Assembly (NCBI RefSeq): GCF_008123965.1
Contig: NZ_VSTH01000103.1
Location: forward strand, 78,706-142,705
Source of the DNA: Bradyrhizobium hipponense
GTDB taxonomy: Bacteria > Pseudomonadota > Alphaproteobacteria > Rhizobiales > Xanthobacteraceae
Direction of reading: 5' to 3'
DNA: 64,000 bases
The notes under the pieces were generated by a model. The model was not told where the DNA came from. It made no database searches and was given only the letters and a program-made list of their open reading frames with translations. Positions 8,623 to 17,891 of this stretch are shown here, one piece after another. The position numbers and the translations under genes are program-made. How positions within the stretch are numbered: position 1 is the stretch's first letter; every line of letters starts with the position of its first letter.

Positions 8623-10020
8623 CTACATCGCCTTGACGATGTTCTCGGTCACCTTCTTGGCATCGCCGAGCAGCATCATGGTGTTGTCGCGATAGAACAG
8701 CGGATTGTCGATGCCGGCGTAGCCCGAGGCGAGCGAGCGCTTGATGAACATCACGGTGCCGGCCTTCCAGACCTGGAGCACCGGCATGCCGTAGATCGGC
8801 GAGGTCTTGTCCTCTTCGGCGGCCGGATTGGTGACGTCGTTGGCGCCGATCACGAAGGCGATGTCGGCCTGCGCGAATTCGGAGTTGATGTCCTCAAGCT
8901 CGAATACCTCGTCATAGGGCACGTTGGCTTCCGCCAGCAGCACGTTCATGTGGCCGGGCATGCGGCCCGCGACCGGGTGGATCGCGTACTTCACCTCGAC
9001 CCCTTCCTTCTTCAGGACGTCGCCCATTTCGCGCAGCGCATGCTGGGCCTGCGCCACCGCCATGCCGTAGCCGGGCACGATGATGACCTTGGAGGCGTTC
9101 TTCATGATGAAGGCGGCATCGTCCGCCGAACCGAGCTTGGCCGGCTTCTGCTCACCGGTCGCGCCGCCGGCCGCGGCGGTTTCGCCGCCAAAGCCGCCGA
9201 GGATGACCGAGATGAAGGAGCGGTTCATCGCGTGGCACATGATGTAGGACAGGATCGCGCCCGACGATCCGACTAGCGCGCCGGTGATGATCAGTGCGGA
9301 GTTGCCGAGCGTGAAGCCGATGCCGGCGGCCGCCCAGCCCGAATAGGAGTTCAGCATCGAGATCACGACCGGCATGTCGGCGCCGCCGATCGGGATGATC
9401 ATGAGCACGCCGAGCGCCAGCGCGAGGATGACGATCAGCCAGAAGTCGAGCGCGCTGCCGGACAGCACCAGGCCGACGATGAAGAACACCAGCGCCAGCG
9501 CCAGCACAATGTTGATGGCATGGCGGAACGGCAGGATGATCGGCGCGCCGCTCATGCGAGCGGACAGCTTCAGGAACGCGATCACCGAGCCGGTGAACGT
9601 CAGCGCGCCGATGGCGACGCCGAGCGACATTTCCACCAGGCTCTGCGGATGGATGTTGCCGGGCGTGCCGATATCGAAGGCCTCAGGCGCGTAGAACGCG
9701 CCGGCGGCGACCAGGACTGCGGCCATACCGACCAGCGAGTGGAAGGCCGCGACCAGTTCCGGCATCGAGGTCATCGGCACCCGGCGCGCAATCACGGCGC
9801 CGACGCTGCCGCCGATGGCGATGCCGAGGATGACCAGCAGCCAGGCAAGGCCGTCTGCCGGCGGATGGCTGGCCAGCGTGGTCGCGACCGCGATTCCCAT
9901 GCCGATCATACCGAAGAAATTGCCCTGCCGGGATGAGGCGGGGCTCGACAGCCCGCGCAGTGACAGGATGAACAGCACACCCGCCACGAGATACAGAACT
10001 GCAGCCAGATTGGCGTTCAT
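8623..10020 (-). CDS. pntB: NAD(P) transhydrogenase subunit beta
   Basis: 465 residues, normal for PntB. The N-terminal two thirds form the membrane domain (about nine segments) that conducts protons. The C-terminal domain (from KVIIVPGYGMAVAQAQHALRE) is the NADP(H)-binding dIII domain with the GYGMAVAQA dinucleotide motif and GANDVTNPAA. The enzyme uses the proton gradient to drive hydride transfer from NADH to NADP+. It is the third gene of the split operon pntAA-pntAB-pntB, with 43 bases between pntAB and pntB. Confidence 0.97.
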   Translation of the reverse strand: MNANLAAVLYLVAGVLFILSLRGLSSPASSRQGNFFGMIGMGIAVATTLASHPPADGLAWLLVILGIAIGGSVGAVIARRVPMTSMPELVAAFHSLVGMAAVLVAAGAFYAPEAFDIGTPGNIHPQSLVEMSLGVAIGALTFTGSVIAFLKLSARMSGAPIILPFRHAINIVLALALVFFIVGLVLSGSALDFWLIVILALALGVLMIIPIGGADMPVVISMLNSYSGWAAAGIGFTLGNSALIITGALVGSSGAILSYIMCHAMNRSFISVILGGFGGETAAAGGATGEQKPAKLGSADDAAFIMKNASKVIIVPGYGMAVAQAQHALREMGDVLKKEGVEVKYAIHPVAGRMPGHMNVLLAEANVPYDEVFELEDINSEFAQADIAFVIGANDVTNPAAEEDKTSPIYGMPVLQVWKAGTVMFIKRSLASGYAGIDNPLFYRDNTMMLLGDAKKVTENIVKAM

Positions 10021-10063
10021 CTCAGGTCCCCCATTGTCTTCGTCACCCCGAGGTGCACGCCGC

Positions 10064-10381
10064 TCACTTCACTTTCTTCTTGTACATCGCCAGCATGCGC
10101 TGGGTGACAAGGAAGCCGCCGAAAATGTTCACACAGGCGAAGATCAGCGCGATGAAGCCGAAGCCGCGCGCCCAGCCCGAGCCGCTCGAGATCATGCCGA
10201 CGCCGACCGCGAGCAGCGCGCCGACCACGATCACCGACGAGATCGCGTTGGTCACGCTCATCAGCGGCGTATGCAACGCTGGCGTCACCGACCACACCAC
10301 GAAATAGCCGACGAAAACGGCGAGAACGAAAATCGACAGCCGGAAGACGAAGGGGTCGACGACCTGTGCAATGTGCTCCAT
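10064..10381 (-). CDS. pntAB: NAD(P) transhydrogenase subunit alpha, membrane part
   Basis: 105 residues with three to four hydrophobic helices (FRLSIFVLAVFVGYFVVWSV; NAISSVIVVGALLAVGVGMI; FGFIALIFACVNIFGGFLVTQRML). This is the part that in E. coli is fused to the C terminus of PntA; in alphaproteobacteria it is a separate polypeptide. It completes the proton channel with PntB. It lies 11 bases behind pntAA. Confidence 0.95.
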   Translation of the reverse strand: MEHIAQVVDPFVFRLSIFVLAVFVGYFVVWSVTPALHTPLMSVTNAISSVIVVGALLAVGVGMISSGSGWARGFGFIALIFACVNIFGGFLVTQRMLAMYKKKVK

Positions 10382-10392
10382 GGCGGCTCTCC

Positions 10393-11520
10393 TTACGCTT
10401 TCGGCTGGAAGTTCGGGTGGATGACGGCGCCGTCCCTGGTCAGCGCCGTCGCTTTGACGAGTTCATCGTCCCAATTGACGGCCAGCGCCTTGCCGGCCTT
10501 GTCGACCATGGTCTCGATGAAATTGAACAGGTTGCGCGCGTAGAGACTGGAAGCCGACGCCGCGACGCGGCCGGCAACATTGGTGTAGCCGACGATCTTG
10601 ATGCCATCGAGCTCGGCGACCTCGCCCGGCTTTGCGCCCTCGACGTTTCCGCCGCGCTCGACGGCGAGATCGACCAGCACCGATCCGGGCTTCATCGATT
10701 TCACCATCTCGGCCGAGACGAGCTTCGGCGCCGGGCGGCCCGGGATCAGCGCGGTCGTGATCACGATGTCCTGCTTCTTGATGTGCTCGGCGGTGAGCGC
10801 GGCCTGCTTGGCCTGGTACTCCTTGGACATTTCCTTGGCGTAGCCGCCGGCGGTCTGCGCGTTCTTGAACTCTTCGTCCTCGACGGCGAGGAATTTTGCG
10901 CCGAGGCTCTCCACCTGCTCTTTCGTGGCAGGCCGCACGTCGGTCGCAGTGACGACGGCGCCGAGGCGCCGGGCGGTCGCGATCGCTTGCAGGCCGGCGA
11001 CGCCGACGCCCATCACGAACACCTTGGCGGCTGGAATGGTACCGGCCGCCGTCATCATCATCGGGAAGGCACGGCCGAAGGCTTCGGCGCCCTCGATCAC
11101 GGCGCGGTAGCCGGCGAGGTTCGCCTGCGAGGACAGCACGTCCATCACCTGCGCGCGCGTGATGCGCGGCATCAATTCCATCGCGAAAGCCGAGATGCCG
11201 GCGTCGGCCATCGTCTTCAGCGCGGCCTCGTTGCCATAGGGATCCATGATGGCGATGACGAGCGCGCCGCGCTTGTACTGCGCGAGCTCGGAGGCCTCGG
11301 GCCGCTTCACCTTGATGATGACGTCGGCATCCTTCAGCGCATCCGCGCTGACGGTGGCGCCCGCCGCGGTGAATTCGGAATCCGGCAGGCCCGACTTCAG
11401 GCCGGCACCCGGCTCGACCACGATCTCGGCGCCCAACGCCTTAAACTTCTTCACCGTATCAGGCGAAGCGGCGACCCGCGGCTCCGACGGATCGATTTCC
11501 TTGGCAACGGCGATCTTCAT
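10393..11520 (-). CDS. pntAA: NAD(P) transhydrogenase subunit alpha, soluble NAD(H)-binding part
   Basis: 375 residues, the dI domain of transhydrogenase, related to alanine dehydrogenase. The NAD-binding fold carries KVFVMGVGVAGLQAIATA, and the N terminus (MKIAVAKEIDPSEPRVAASP) matches the family. The ATG at 11520 is preceded by GGAGGG; the track extension to 11553 has no ribosome site. First gene of the pnt operon. Confidence 0.96.
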   Translation of the reverse strand: MKIAVAKEIDPSEPRVAASPDTVKKFKALGAEIVVEPGAGLKSGLPDSEFTAAGATVSADALKDADVIIKVKRPEASELAQYKRGALVIAIMDPYGNEAALKTMADAGISAFAMELMPRITRAQVMDVLSSQANLAGYRAVIEGAEAFGRAFPMMMTAAGTIPAAKVFVMGVGVAGLQAIATARRLGAVVTATDVRPATKEQVESLGAKFLAVEDEEFKNAQTAGGYAKEMSKEYQAKQAALTAEHIKKQDIVITTALIPGRPAPKLVSAEMVKSMKPGSVLVDLAVERGGNVEGAKPGEVAELDGIKIVGYTNVAGRVAASASSLYARNLFNFIETMVDKAGKALAVNWDDELVKATALTRDGAVIHPNFQPKA

Positions 11521-11622
11521 AGGCCCTCCGGCGACGCGGGAAAAAACGCGCACGCGAACTTAGCGTTACTCCCGCAACGTTGGATACCGGTTTTAGAACC
11601 GGCTTGTGTGCAAATTTTCTGG

Positions 11623-11644
11623 GCACCGCCGGCATTGGCGGTGC
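11623..11644 (-). terminator. Hairpin downstream of the oxidase subunit IV gene
   Basis: GCACCGCC and GGCGGTGC form a perfect 8-bp stem with a six-base loop, 14 bases after the stop of the minus-strand oxidase subunit gene. The following minus-strand sequence CCAGAAAATTTG is only weakly U-rich, so termination is plausible but not strong. A second small hairpin (CCGGTT-TTAG-AACCGG, 11587-11602) lies next to it. Confidence 0.45.
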
Positions 11645-11657
11645 GGCCGGCGATGGA

Positions 11658-11810
11658 TCAGGTCAGGAAGATCGCCATCAGGATCACGATGAGCGCGACC
11701 GAGGCCGTGCCGTACTTCACCAGCTTGATGAAGCCCTCATAGGTCTGCTCGTGGGCAACGTAGTCATTGCCGTCGGCGGTGGTGTACGCCACTTCGCTAT
11801 GGTCAGCCAT
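11658..11810 (-). CDS. aa3-type cytochrome c oxidase subunit IV
   Basis: 50 residues: a short soluble N terminus (MADHSEVAYTTADGNDYVAHEQTYEGF) and one C-terminal transmembrane helix (SVALIVILMAIFLT). This is the pattern of the small fourth subunit of alphaproteobacterial aa3 oxidases, which packs against the catalytic core in the inner membrane and is not essential in known cases. The longer frame to 12023 is a shadow; the ATG at 11810 matches the family N terminus. The gene stands alone here, away from ctaCDE. Confidence 0.85.
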   Translation of the reverse strand: MADHSEVAYTTADGNDYVAHEQTYEGFIKLVKYGTASVALIVILMAIFLT

Positions 11811-11904
11811 GGATGTCCCCAGTCGAAAGTCAATTCCCGCTGGCAATACCGCAAACCTTCGGGCAGGGCAACGGCACCAATGAGCGGTTTTCCCGCAAAT
11901 CAGG

Positions 11905-12291
11905 TCATTTGGAATTCCAATTGTCGCGGATCCAGAGCGCGAGGCTCTGCTCGCTGACTTCGCCGGCAGCAAGGGAGAGGATGATCGCTGCCGCTTCTGC
12001 CTCGGGCACGACGAAATCGACACCGTTTACGCCGAGAAAAGTGTACAGCGCGAGAAGTGACGTGCGTTTGTTGCCGTCGACGAACGGATGGTTATGCGCA
12101 ATCCCAAAAGCATAGGCCGCCGCCAATTCCACGAGATCGGCATTTTCGTACGACCACTTGTTTTTTGGTCGATCGAGCGCGGAGTCGAGCATGCCATCAT
12201 CGCGCAAGCCACTTGCACCGCCGTGGATCGCAAGCTGTTCGTCGTGGATTGCTATGATCATTCGACGCGTCAGCCAGAACGGCTCGCTCAT
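11905..12291 (-). CDS. Doc-type (death on curing) toxin, Fic fold
   Basis: 128 residues. The Fic/Doc active-site motif HNHPFVDGNKRTSL is intact, with His, Phe, Gly-Asn-Lys-Arg as in Doc, which phosphorylates and inactivates elongation factor Tu. The N-terminal MSEPFWLTRRMIIAIHDEQLAIHGG is the usual Doc start. The ATG overlaps the stop of the antitoxin gene (ATGA), the usual arrangement for a type II module with antitoxin first. Confidence 0.9.
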   Translation of the reverse strand: MSEPFWLTRRMIIAIHDEQLAIHGGASGLRDDGMLDSALDRPKNKWSYENADLVELAAAYAFGIAHNHPFVDGNKRTSLLALYTFLGVNGVDFVVPEAEAAAIILSLAAGEVSEQSLALWIRDNWNSK

Positions 12292-12554
12292 TTGGCGAGT
12301 TCGGCAAGGGCATTGTGATAACGCTTCATGCCTCGCCGCGCGACTTCCATCGCTTTCTCGAAATCAGGGTCGCGGGGCGTCAGCAAGAACCCGCCGTCCG
12401 ATTGCTCTATCGGAAACAGCTTGTCGCCCTCTTTGAGATTCAGACGCGCAGCCAACTCCTTCGGCAAAATGACGCCGATGGAATTGCCGATCTTGCGAAC
12501 TTGAAGAACAGTGGATTCATTTTTCAGGTCTTTGGAGGATGCATTCTCGTTCAT
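12288..12554 (-). CDS. AbrB/MazE-type antitoxin of the Doc module
   Basis: 88 residues from the ATG at 12554, which has GAGG at correct distance; a GTG six bases further upstream is possible. Residues 17-60 form the AbrB/MazE swapped-hairpin DNA-binding domain (VLQVRKIGNSIGVILPKELAARLNLKEGDKL). The C-terminal tail (DPDFEKAMEVARRGMKRYHNALAELAK) is the likely toxin-neutralising part. It should repress its own operon through the palindrome just upstream. Confidence 0.9.
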   Translation of the reverse strand: MNENASSKDLKNESTVLQVRKIGNSIGVILPKELAARLNLKEGDKLFPIEQSDGGFLLTPRDPDFEKAMEVARRGMKRYHNALAELAK

Positions 12555-12557
12555 GGC

Positions 12558-12591
12558 CACACCTCGTTATACATATGTATAACACACCTCG
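12558..12591. promoter_or_regulatory. Symmetrical operator/promoter of the toxin-antitoxin operon
   Basis: A perfect 16-bp palindrome TTATACATATGTATAA (12567-12582) is flanked on both sides by the same direct repeat CACACCTCG (12558-12566 and 12583-12591). The AT-rich core lies immediately before the antitoxin start and can also serve as the -10 region. AbrB-type antitoxins bind as dimers to such palindromes and autoregulate. Binding here is inferred. Confidence 0.7.
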
Positions 12592-12623
12592 TCAGGCCGT
12601 TCAACAAATGTTTTACCGCCAGC

Positions 12624-15617
12624 CTACCCCTGATCCAGCCCGGCGATCGTCCCCGCCATCATTATGGGCCGCTCGACGACCGGCCAGCCCAGGGAACGGC
12701 GAACCTCGTCGATCGCCCTCTCGCCCGCCTCGGTGAACCGCGCCGTGCGCGGGGCGGTGCCGGGACCGACTGCGACGGGATGGTCGCCGGCGAGGAAGCC
12801 ATGGGTCATGTGGAAACCAAGCGCACGATAGACTTCGAACTGCTCTTCGGAGAAGAACTGATCGCCGGTGGTCTCGTGCGGAAAGCGATCATTCCGCCGC
12901 GCGTAGTCCCGGATGTAGTCGTTCTCATCACAGGTGAGCGAGGATTTGACATAGACGAGGTAGCCCTTCTCCTCTCCCCCGTAATCAATGCTGCCGATTG
13001 CGACGTGAACGTGGTCTTGCGGAGCGTCGCCGTCCACATCGGGAGGAGACGACGGATCGCCGGCCTTGTCGGCATTGCGTGCCATCAGCGCGCGAGTGCG
13101 TTCGCGAATCGGCGTCCATGGCAAGTCGATCCGGACGCCGAGATCAATGCGGGCGTAGCGCTGCAACGTCATCAGCGAACCGAAATTCATCGGCGCATCG
13201 GCTTCCGCATCCACCGCAATGATCACCTTGCAGCGGCGGCGCAACAGCTCGTAGACGCCAAGATTTTCGATGTGGCCGCCGTCCGTCAGGTAGACACTGT
13301 CGCTATTCTCGTACAGCCGCCCCGAGATTTCGGACCAGAAATAAAGCGGTGTGGAGCGGCGCTGCGGCCGCACGCGCGCGTCGACGTAACGCGGGTTCTT
13401 CAGCCAGTAGCCCAGCCGTACGTTGAGAAGCGCGAGCGTGGGTGTCAGCGCCTTGATCGAGTTCGAGCCCATGTTCGAGGAAGCCGCCGCGCCGGAAATC
13501 GCCATTGCGGTCGCAAGGTCGAGACTTTGCTCATCGTCCTGCAGCAAGCCGGTGGATGCATAGCCCGTTGCCTCGCTACCGACGTTCAGGGCGGAGAACA
13601 TGAAGAAGTCCGCGTTGCGGCCACGCCGGTTGGCAAAGTCCGAGCCTTGAATATTCAGCGCCGTATTGATGAGTTGATACGGCCCGCGCAACGTCGGCGT
13701 TGCCGGCTGCCCCGGAATACGGGCGGTCTCGGTCGGAGCGGCGTAGAGATCGGTCAGCTTCATGCGATCGAGCGTCCTGAAATCACGCCCCTGATCGAGG
13801 CTGGCTTCGGCCCGGGCGATGCCGCCGTCGGCCGAACGAGTCGGATCGAACAGGAAAGCCTTGCTCAGCCGATCGCGATAGAGCCGATGCAGCGAGTTCG
13901 CATTCGGCGTCAGGCAGAACGAGATGGCGAACAACAGGAGCCCGGCAAACGTGTAGAGGATCACCATCGGAAGACTGAACGAGTAGCTGAGTTCCGAGGC
14001 CGAGCCCTGGAACAGACTGGGAATGCGGGCCTGAACCAGATGCCCCGCCTTCTGGGCCAGGAATTCGAGCCATGCCGGGGCATGCCAAGTGGGTGTCAAC
14101 CGCTCGGTATCGGCCACGACCGGCGGCGCGGCCTGCGGCGAAATCTCGGCTGACAGGGTACCCTTGCTGGCATCGAACTGGATCTTGCCTGCCAAACTCC
14201 CGGCCGACGTATTCGATTTGGCGTTGACCAGGCACTCTCTTTGGGAGGTAGCCCCCAGAGCCGACGGGCACCTCTCGAACAAGTCGTTGGCGATGCCCCA
14301 ATACGACAAATAGAGGTATGCGACCCAGATGATGAGCGGAAGTGCGAGGCCTGCAATCCAAAGCGCCACCTTGGCGACGACCGCGAGCACCAGCGATCCC
14401 CATTGCGAAGATACGCTGTTGCCCTTCAACAGTTCAACGAACTGCTGCCTGAATGCGGTGACGACGATGCCGATCGGCGCAGCGGCTGCCGCGAGCGACT
14501 TGATCCAGGTGATTGCAACAGCGGCAGCCGGTCCACCGATTGCGCTGCTCTCGGCAACATCAAACATCTGCTCCAGCATGAACGGCTGAAATTCGAAGAA
14601 GGCGATCGCCGCCAGCAGCACCAGAAAGGTCGCGCCCATGCTCGGCCAATGCGAGCGAAATTCTTGCCGCTTTCCCGGGCTCGCGAACGACTGCTTGAGT
14701 GCCCATCCGAAGAACAGGACGACCCCGATGACAGCGATGGCCAAGGTCAGCGCAAAGTGCTGGACCTTGAGGAACCGTGCAAAGTCGCAGGCGACGCCGA
14801 GCAGCAAGGCTATACCGGCAAGGTAGGCGCACACGATGCTGGGGCCGTTGCCGCGAACGGAACGGGAGCTCAAATAGGTCAGCCCACTGCAGAGAAGCAG
14901 CACCAGCGCCGCGGCCGCGCCAAAGGCGCTGAAGCCGTAGCGATCGATGCTGCCAAAATCATGCAATTCGCACAATTTGCGATCGTTGAGGCCGATACCA
15001 AAGACGTTCGCGACCGTCAGGCAACTGCGCAACGGCGTCGACCATATGGTGACGGCGGCAAGCAGCAGCACGATGGGCAACGTCAGCCCGATATTGGCCA
15101 CCAAGCCGCGCACGACAATCGCAAATCCGGTCAGAAGATCGCGTGCGCCGGCGGGGATCAGATAGTTGGAATAGTTGCGGAGATGTCCGACCGAAGGCGT
15201 GTCGCTGATTTCGGCAGCGGTTACGGTACCTGCGACCGGCCTTTCACCGAATACAAACCGCCCTGCCGCCGTCATGGTCGCGCTGAGCGAAGTGCCGATA
15301 TAGCCGCCACCCGACACCGTGGAGAGATAGTCGATCCGCCCGATCAGGCTGTGGTGATTCAAGGCTTGTAGCACGCCGAGGCAAAGGGCCGACGAGCGGA
15401 TGCCGCCGCCGGACAACGCGAGCCCGACGACGTCGAGCAACTGGCAAGGCTCCAGGGCAGCGGAATCGAGGCGCCGTTCCGGCTCACGCCGCGTGTTGAT
15501 TGCCGCGATCTCGTCGCGGACGATTTGATGGTGCTTCTCGCACCAGGGCGTCTCCTCATCGACCGCTGCAGTATTTCGCGCTTCGGGAACTGGCGCGGCG
15601 GGCCCTTGATCGCGCAT
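12624..15617 (-). CDS. Large multi-pass patatin-like phospholipase
   Basis: 997 residues from the ATG at 15617 (GGGGAG six bases upstream). The patatin catalytic parts are present but far apart: oxyanion hole SGGGIRSS at about residue 69, nucleophile in STVSGGGYIG (Ser102), and the catalytic Asp in the DGG of LTDGGHIENLG (about residue 779). Between residues about 160 and 570 lie some nine hydrophobic segments and a periplasmic-looking loop with Cys residues (450-540). The nucleophile box lacks the usual first Gly (V-S-G-G-G instead of G-x-S-x-G). Expected activity is lipid acyl hydrolysis at the inner membrane. The substrate is unknown. Confidence 0.82.
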   Translation of the reverse strand: MRDQGPAAPVPEARNTAAVDEETPWCEKHHQIVRDEIAAINTRREPERRLDSAALEPCQLLDVVGLALSGGGIRSSALCLGVLQALNHHSLIGRIDYLSTVSGGGYIGTSLSATMTAAGRFVFGERPVAGTVTAAEISDTPSVGHLRNYSNYLIPAGARDLLTGFAIVVRGLVANIGLTLPIVLLLAAVTIWSTPLRSCLTVANVFGIGLNDRKLCELHDFGSIDRYGFSAFGAAAALVLLLCSGLTYLSSRSVRGNGPSIVCAYLAGIALLLGVACDFARFLKVQHFALTLAIAVIGVVLFFGWALKQSFASPGKRQEFRSHWPSMGATFLVLLAAIAFFEFQPFMLEQMFDVAESSAIGGPAAAVAITWIKSLAAAAAPIGIVVTAFRQQFVELLKGNSVSSQWGSLVLAVVAKVALWIAGLALPLIIWVAYLYLSYWGIANDLFERCPSALGATSQRECLVNAKSNTSAGSLAGKIQFDASKGTLSAEISPQAAPPVVADTERLTPTWHAPAWLEFLAQKAGHLVQARIPSLFQGSASELSYSFSLPMVILYTFAGLLLFAISFCLTPNANSLHRLYRDRLSKAFLFDPTRSADGGIARAEASLDQGRDFRTLDRMKLTDLYAAPTETARIPGQPATPTLRGPYQLINTALNIQGSDFANRRGRNADFFMFSALNVGSEATGYASTGLLQDDEQSLDLATAMAISGAAASSNMGSNSIKALTPTLALLNVRLGYWLKNPRYVDARVRPQRRSTPLYFWSEISGRLYENSDSVYLTDGGHIENLGVYELLRRRCKVIIAVDAEADAPMNFGSLMTLQRYARIDLGVRIDLPWTPIRERTRALMARNADKAGDPSSPPDVDGDAPQDHVHVAIGSIDYGGEEKGYLVYVKSSLTCDENDYIRDYARRNDRFPHETTGDQFFSEEQFEVYRALGFHMTHGFLAGDHPVAVGPGTAPRTARFTEAGERAIDEVRRSLGWPVVERPIMMAGTIAGLDQG

Positions 15618-15933
15618 GGGCATCTCCCCAGGCAAAAATCGACCGATCCACAATCAACAGTTGAATATTATATCCGCAGTCTATCAAGGTTAGTCTTGCG
15701 GGCCGCGGGGACGTTCAATCCCACGTAGCAAATATCAAGACGATCGCGAGGACCGCCAGGGAGAGCGGAGTCGCGGATTGGAACTCACAGCGCTACAAAT
15801 ATTTGCAACGCCCCCGTTCGGCATGAATGCGCCAAGACGCAGCTTGCGCCTCTATCTGGCGTAGCTCCGCTGAGCAGCCGGTGTCGCAGACATCAGGTTG
15901 CAGCCACGCGCTCCGGGGAACGCGCGACGTCCC
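15618..15933. other. Intergenic region upstream of the patatin gene, no gene found
   Basis: About 316 bases between the patatin start and the pepF stop. The first 50 bases are AT-rich (TTGAATATTATATCCGCAG) and probably hold the patatin promoter. A minus-strand stretch at about 15720-15775 encodes a membrane-helix-like segment (LSLAVLAIVLIFATWD) but has no start codon after the preceding stop, so it is not called as a gene. No repeat or RNA was recognised. Confidence 0.5.
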
Positions 15934-17838
15934 TCAGCCCATGGCCTCGAGCTCGTCGATCATGCCGGCGATGACCGAAAGACCACCATCCCAGAATTTT
16001 GGATCCTTGGCGTCCAGGCCGAACGGACGCAGCAGCTCGGAATAATGCTTGGTGCCGCCGGCTGCGAGCATGCCGAGATAGCGTTCGGCAAAGCCTTCGG
16101 CCGCGTTCTCGTAGACGGCATAGAGCGAGTTCACGAGACAATCGCCGAAGGCATAGGCGTAGACGTAGAACGGCGAATGGATGAAGTGCGGGATGTACAT
16201 CCAGTAGTTCTCGTAGCCCGCCTTGATCTCGATCGCCGGCCCCAGGCTCTCGCCTTGCACCGAGAGCCAGATCTCGCCGAGCCGCGTCGCAGTGAGCTCG
16301 CCGTGCTTGCGCTCGGTGTGGACCGCGCGCTCGAATGAATAGAACGCGATCTGCCGCACCACGGTGTTGATCATGTCCTCGACCTTGCCGGCGAGCAGCG
16401 CCTGGCGCTGTTTTGCATTTTTGGTCTGCGCCAGCAGCCGTTTGAACGTGAGCATCTCGCCGAATACGCTCGCGGTCTCCGCCAGCGTCAGCGGCGTCGG
16501 CGCCATCAGCGCACCGTTTTTCGCCGCCAGCACCTGGTGCACGCCGTGGCCGAGTTCGTGGGCGAGCGTCATCACATCGCGCGGCTTGCCCTGGTAGTTC
16601 ATCAGCACATAGGGGTGCGCCGACGGCGTGGTCGGATGCGAGAAGGCGCCCGGCGCCTTGCCCGGACGCACCGGCGCATCGATCCAGCGGTCGGTGAAGA
16701 AGCGCTCGGCGATGTCGGCCATGTCGGGCGAGAAGCCGCGATAGGCCGATAGCACCATGTTGCGCGCCTCGGGCCAGGCGATGATGTCGGTCGCGGCAAA
16801 GGGCAGCGGCGCATTGCGGTCCCAATGCGCGAGCCGCTTCTTCTTGAACCAGCGCGCCTTAAGCGCGTAGTAGCGATGCGACAGCTTTGGGTAGGCCGCG
16901 CGCACGGAGGCGACCAGCGCATCCACGACCTCGCGCTCGACGCGGTTGTTCAGATGCCGGGAATCCGCGACGTCCTTGAAGCCGCGCCAGCGGTCGGAAA
17001 TGTCCTTGTCCTTGGCGAGCGTGTTGGTGATCAGCGCGAAGGTGCGCTCATTGGCCTTGAAGGTTTTTCCCAGCGCTTGCGCCGCGCTCCTGCGCTTGGC
17101 GCCGTCGCGGTCCTGCAGCAAATTCAGAGTCGGCTCGATCGCCAGCTCCTTTGCGCCGATCTTGAAGCGCAGACCCGAGATGGTCTGGTCGAACAGCCTG
17201 TTCCAAGCGGAATAGGCGGTCTGCGACTTCTCCAGAAAAAGCTGCTCGAGCTCGTCGTCGAGCTGGTACGGCTTCTCCTTGCGCAAATCCTCGATCCAGG
17301 GACGGTAATGTGCCAGCTCCGGCGCCTGCATCGCGCCGGTCAAAATATCGTCATCGATGCGATTGAGTTCGAGCGCGAAGAACAGAAGATGGGTGGACGC
17401 AGCCGTCAGCCGCTCGGAGACATCGCCGTAAAACTTTGAAATCTTGGCATCAACGCTGTCGCCGGCGTGAACCAGACCCGCATAGGAGCCGAGGCGGCCG
17501 GCGAGATCGTCGATCGCCTCATAGCGTCGCACGGCCTGAGCGAGCCATTTTCCGCCATCTTCGTTTGCTGTTCCTGTCGCGAGCTTGCCCTTGTAGTCCG
17601 TCTCGAACGCGACGCAATCGGCGTCCATCCTTTCGAGATCGCGCGCCACTTCCGGAGCATCGATCCCGGAATAGAGATCGGCGAGGTTCCACTCCGGAAG
17701 CTTGGCGGTCTTGTTTGCAGGCCTTGAGGATTTTGCCTTGGGAGGGGATTTGCCAGCGGAGTTCTTGGTGATCGGCTTGCCGAGGGCGGGCTTGGTACGA
17801 GCGGATTTATTACGAGCGGATTTGGAGCGCGAATTCAT
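15934..17838 (-). CDS. pepF: Oligoendopeptidase F, M3 family zinc metallopeptidase
   Basis: 634 residues, the usual length. The zinc site HELGHGVHQ (HExxH) follows the family segment KPRDVMTLAHELGHG, and the third ligand region is TLAETASVFGEM. PepF cleaves short peptides of about 7-17 residues in the cytoplasm. Residues 1-45 are an added Lys/Ser/Ala-rich basic tail (SKSARNKSARTKPALGKP) without known role. The gene is divergent from the sigma-54 regulator gene. Confidence 0.93.
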   Translation of the reverse strand: MNSRSKSARNKSARTKPALGKPITKNSAGKSPPKAKSSRPANKTAKLPEWNLADLYSGIDAPEVARDLERMDADCVAFETDYKGKLATGTANEDGGKWLAQAVRRYEAIDDLAGRLGSYAGLVHAGDSVDAKISKFYGDVSERLTAASTHLLFFALELNRIDDDILTGAMQAPELAHYRPWIEDLRKEKPYQLDDELEQLFLEKSQTAYSAWNRLFDQTISGLRFKIGAKELAIEPTLNLLQDRDGAKRRSAAQALGKTFKANERTFALITNTLAKDKDISDRWRGFKDVADSRHLNNRVEREVVDALVASVRAAYPKLSHRYYALKARWFKKKRLAHWDRNAPLPFAATDIIAWPEARNMVLSAYRGFSPDMADIAERFFTDRWIDAPVRPGKAPGAFSHPTTPSAHPYVLMNYQGKPRDVMTLAHELGHGVHQVLAAKNGALMAPTPLTLAETASVFGEMLTFKRLLAQTKNAKQRQALLAGKVEDMINTVVRQIAFYSFERAVHTERKHGELTATRLGEIWLSVQGESLGPAIEIKAGYENYWMYIPHFIHSPFYVYAYAFGDCLVNSLYAVYENAAEGFAERYLGMLAAGGTKHYSELLRPFGLDAKDPKFWDGGLSVIAGMIDELEAMG

Positions 17839-17891
17839 TGTGTGGGAAACCTGTGTTCAACAATCGCGGCGGCGGGCGGGGCCATCAAGGT

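Noticed and set aside
13783..14403. Long frames inside the patatin, FtsH, TolB and L,D-transpeptidase genes on the opposite strand or other frames
   Set aside because: These are shadow frames of GC-rich genes: low-complexity Arg/Ala/Gly-rich translations without motifs.
15720..15775. Minus-strand segment coding a membrane-helix-like peptide
   Set aside because: A stop lies just upstream and no start codon follows, so there is no complete frame; possibly a decayed small gene.
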